Source: JBOGXF01 sp050694275
GTDB taxonomy: Bacteria > Actinomycetota > CADDZG01 > WHSQ01
Length of the DNA: 14,593 nt
Reading direction: 5' to 3'
Assembly: GCA_050694275.1 (NCBI GenBank)
Contig: JBOGXF010000154.1
Span: 1 to 14,593 of the forward strand
The position numbers and the translations under genes were made by a program. The notes beneath the pieces are model-generated. The model searched no databases and was not told the DNA's origin. It was given only the letters and a program-made list of their open reading frames with translations. Below, in pieces: positions 12,642 through 14,593 of the stretch; the first letter of the stretch is position 1, and each line of letters begins with the position of its first letter.

Positions 12642-13937
12642 ATGGGGCTTCGATTCGCTTCGCTGTTCAGGGGGCAGAAGGATTTCGGAGGAGCGGCGGG
12701 CGCGCCGCTGGGTCCTCGCGCCGATCCGCACGCCTCGCTCGAGGAGCGGCACGCCCTCTTCGAACGCCTCATCAAGATTCAACAGTCGATCTCTCACGGC
12801 GCGCCCCTGAAGGAGGTATTCGACGCGATCACGATCGGCGCGAGCGAGCTGGTCGGCGACAGCGTGGTGGGGCTACGGCTCGTCGACCCCGACGATCCCG
12901 ACTACTGCTACCTCGCCGCGAACCACGGGCTCCCGGACGACCTGGTGGACAAGCTCCGGCGCTCGCGCATCGGCGAGGGGGCCGGGGGCCGGGCGATCCT
13001 CGAAAACCGCCTCGTGGTCATCGAGGACTACGAGACCTCGCCCCAGGCCCTGTCGGTGCTGGCTCTGGACGGGCTGCAGGCCGCGATGGCGGTGCCCGTG
13101 CACGAGAAGGGCGAGGTCGTGGGGAGCCTCGTCGTGGCCTCCTACGAGGTGGGCCGCTCCTTCAGCGCAAGCGAGAAGGAGGCTCTCACCGCTTTCGCCC
13201 AGCACGCGGGGCTGGCGCTCACCGACGCCAGAGCGCTCGAGGCGATGCGCGAGGCGCAGCGAGCGAAAGACATGTTTCTCGCGATGACGTCACACGGGCT
13301 AAAAACTCCTCTCACCGCGATCATGGGAACCCTGGTTACCCTCGAGAAGCACCACGCCAGAATCGATGACGATCAGAGGAGCCGGCTTCTGTCCGCCGCG
13401 CTCGCGCGCGCGAACGAGCTCGGCGGAATCATCGACCGACTGCTCAAGGGCTTTCGCGCCGAGCTGACTTCCGCTCCAAAGGAAGTCATGCTTCCGGATC
13501 TGATCGGCGACGCGCTCGAGGGTTTCGGTCACACGAGAGATCTCAAGGTCGGCGAGGTCCCCCCGACTCCTCTCCATGTCGACGCCGACGCGATCCAGCA
13601 GGTGCTGGGCATCCTGCTCGAGAACGCGCTGTCACATTCGCCGGAGGAAAGCCCGATCGAAGTCATCACCGAGGAGGAAGACGGACGGGTCGCGATAACC
13701 GTCCGCAACGAGGGATCCCTGCCCCCCGAGACCGAGCCGGACAAGCTCTTCGAGCCCTTCCATCGCGGCGGAGATCCCACGTCCTCCGGCGTGGGGCTGG
13801 GTCTCTACATCGCGTCACAGCTCGCGTCGGCGGTCGATGGATCGCTCGACATCAGATCGCACGAGGAAGTCGTCGACTTCGTGCTGTCCTTCCCGCGCAA
13901 CCGCGACGACTCCACGACCGGCGCGAGCCCGCTCTAG
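12642..13937 (+). CDS. GAF-domain sensor histidine kinase
   Basis: A 431-residue soluble kinase. After a short basic, Gly-rich head (1-30) comes a GAF domain at about 45-198 (GLRLVDPDDPDYCYLAANHGLP, IGEGAGGRAILENR, AMAVPVHEKGEVVGSLVVAS). HisKA follows with His218 in MTSHGLKTPLT (Glu replaced by Gly, Arg by Lys compared with the common HELRTP), then HATPase_c with Asn328 (LLENALSHSP) and G2 box GVGLGLYI (383-390). The G1 box is degenerate: VRNEGSLPP instead of xxDxGxG, so ATP binding may be altered. ATG 12642 is preceded by GAGGAGGGG (12621-12629), slightly far at 12 bases; GTG 12573 would add 23 residues but overlaps its own purine run. It sits 79 bases after the receiver-kinase gene, same strand, probably an operon. 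Ligand unknown. Confidence 0.86.
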   Translation: MGLRFASLFRGQKDFGGAAGAPLGPRADPHASLEERHALFERLIKIQQSISHGAPLKEVFDAITIGASELVGDSVVGLRLVDPDDPDYCYLAANHGLPDDLVDKLRRSRIGEGAGGRAILENRLVVIEDYETSPQALSVLALDGLQAAMAVPVHEKGEVVGSLVVASYEVGRSFSASEKEALTAFAQHAGLALTDARALEAMREAQRAKDMFLAMTSHGLKTPLTAIMGTLVTLEKHHARIDDDQRSRLLSAALARANELGGIIDRLLKGFRAELTSAPKEVMLPDLIGDALEGFGHTRDLKVGEVPPTPLHVDADAIQQVLGILLENALSHSPEESPIEVITEEEDGRVAITVRNEGSLPPETEPDKLFEPFHRGGDPTSSGVGLGLYIASQLASAVDGSLDIRSHEEVVDFVLSFPRNRDDSTTGASPL

Positions 13938-13945
13938 CCTCCCGC

Positions 13946-14593
13946 TCACTCGCCCCAGTCGACGTCGTCGACCCCCTCTGCCGAGCGGAGGTCCCGCGCG
14001 ATGACCTCGGGCTCGATCGCGGTGGGGAGCACGATGACCGCCACCAGCCTCCGGCGGCCGGCCTCGTCCTGGGTCATCCTCATCGCCTCCACGCGCCCCC
14101 GATGCGATTCGACGATGCGGGTCAGATCGGTCAGCCGCAGATGCTCGGCGACGGCGATCGAGAACTCGTAGCGACCGCGCTTGAGGCGCCGGAACAGCAC
14201 GCGCTCCAGCCGCTTGAGGCCGTAGAGCGCGGCCACGGTCAGCGCCGTGGTGGCCACGGCTCCCGTCCAGTAGCCGAGCGCCACGGCGACCCCGATCGCG
14301 GCGGTGACCCACAGGGCCGCGGCCGTCGTGAGGCCGCGCACGTTCAGCCCCTGCTGGATGATCGCCCCGGCGCCCAGAAAACCGATGCCGGTGACGACCT
14401 GGGCGGCGACGCGCGTCGGGTCGAAGCGCACGACGGACTGACTGTCGCCGAAGAACTCCCCGACGCCATAGGCGCCCACCAGAGTGAAGAGCGCGGCCCC
14501 GAGCGACACGAGGATGTGAGTCCTGAACCCCGCGGGCTGATCGGTGAACTCCCGCTCGAAGCCGACGGCGCCGCCGAGGGCGCCGGCGACCAG
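13946..14593 (-). CDS. MgtC/SapB-family membrane protein, partial (N-terminus beyond window)
   Basis: The 215 visible residues run from the right edge to a TGA; the frame is open to base 14593, so the first helix is missing. The MgtC core is clear: LVAGALGGAVGFERE, PAGFRTHILVSLGAALFTL, DPTRVAAQVVTGIGFLGAGAI and VRGLTTAAALWVTAAIGVAVALGY, four to five hydrophobic helices in the visible part. A soluble C-terminal region of about 80 residues (YEFSIAVAEHL to DDVDWGE) has an ACT-like appearance. Family members are linked to growth in low Mg2+, membrane potential and intracellular survival, and their biochemical activity is unsettled. The gene converges on the GAF kinase with eight bases between stops. 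A GTG at 14509 is internal to the conserved core and is not the start. Confidence 0.92.
   Translation of the reverse strand: MVAGALGGAVGFEREFTDQPAGFRTHILVSLGAALFTLVGAYGVGEFFGDSQSVVRFDPTRVAAQVVTGIGFLGAGAIIQQGLNVRGLTTAAALWVTAAIGVAVALGYWTGAVATTALTVAALYGLKRLERVLFRRLKRGRYEFSIAVAEHLRLTDLTRIVESHRGRVEAMRMTQDEAGRRRLVAVIVLPTAIEPEVIARDLRSAEGVDDVDWGE

Noticed and set aside
13815..14312. Minus-strand frame of 165 codons overlapping the GAF kinase and mgtC
   Set aside because: It is Arg/Gly/Asp-rich and out of frame with the clear MgtC protein. A shadow frame.
1..14593. CRISPR array, transposase, integrase or phage genes
   Set aside because: No regularly spaced repeats, terminal inverted repeats or recombinase motifs were seen. 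All larger frames are accounted for by housekeeping, signalling or metabolic genes.

Overview
High-GC DNA, most likely from the chromosome of an actinobacterium (Actinomycetota). The main evidence is a minus-strand run (mec, cysO, cysM, murI, a metallo-beta-lactamase-fold hydrolase, rph, rdgB) that matches the gene order I know from Mycobacterium tuberculosis around Rv1334-Rv1341. The mycobacterial-type AAC(2') acetyltransferase, frequent GTG/TTG starts, a tRNA without encoded CCA and several apparently leaderless starts agree. The window differs from mycobacteria in carrying selD, so the host probably uses selenium. I cannot name a genus.

Layout. 1-1310 (+): the 3' end of an AAC(2')-like acetyltransferase, then a lipoprotein lytic transglycosylase. 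1307-2692 (-): a PAS histidine kinase, preceded by two strong hairpins and tRNA-Leu(UAG). 2739-3740 (-): a membrane-anchored molybdopterin (sulfite-oxidase-fold) oxidoreductase, divergent across a 20-base palindromic gap from a HisN/inositol-monophosphatase-family phosphatase (3761-4576, +). That is followed by a 58-residue DRR-repeat microprotein (4607-4783, +). 4789-11142 (-): a tightly packed nine-gene operon selD-mec-cysO-cysM-murI-MBL-rph-rdgB-pdxH. 11351-13937 (+): two histidine kinases, one with an N-terminal receiver domain and one with a GAF domain. 13946-14593 (-): an MgtC-family membrane protein, cut by the window end.

How the genes fit together. The operon joins CysO-dependent cysteine synthesis (mec, cysO, cysM) to selenophosphate synthesis (selD) at its head and PLP synthesis (pdxH, cofactor maker for CysM) at its tail. 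Between them lie cell-wall D-glutamate supply (murI), a probable cyclic-nucleotide phosphodiesterase, tRNA 3' processing (rph) and nucleotide-pool cleaning (rdgB). The best points for follow-up are: selD reads through an in-frame UGA at the position of the catalytic Cys/Sec; CysO carries two extra residues after its Gly-Gly; a large leader hairpin with alternative pairings lies upstream of selD; the DRR-repeat microprotein; and the symmetric palindrome between two divergent, apparently leaderless genes. I saw no CRISPR array, insertion sequence or prophage. No gene-free stretch exceeds 300 bases.
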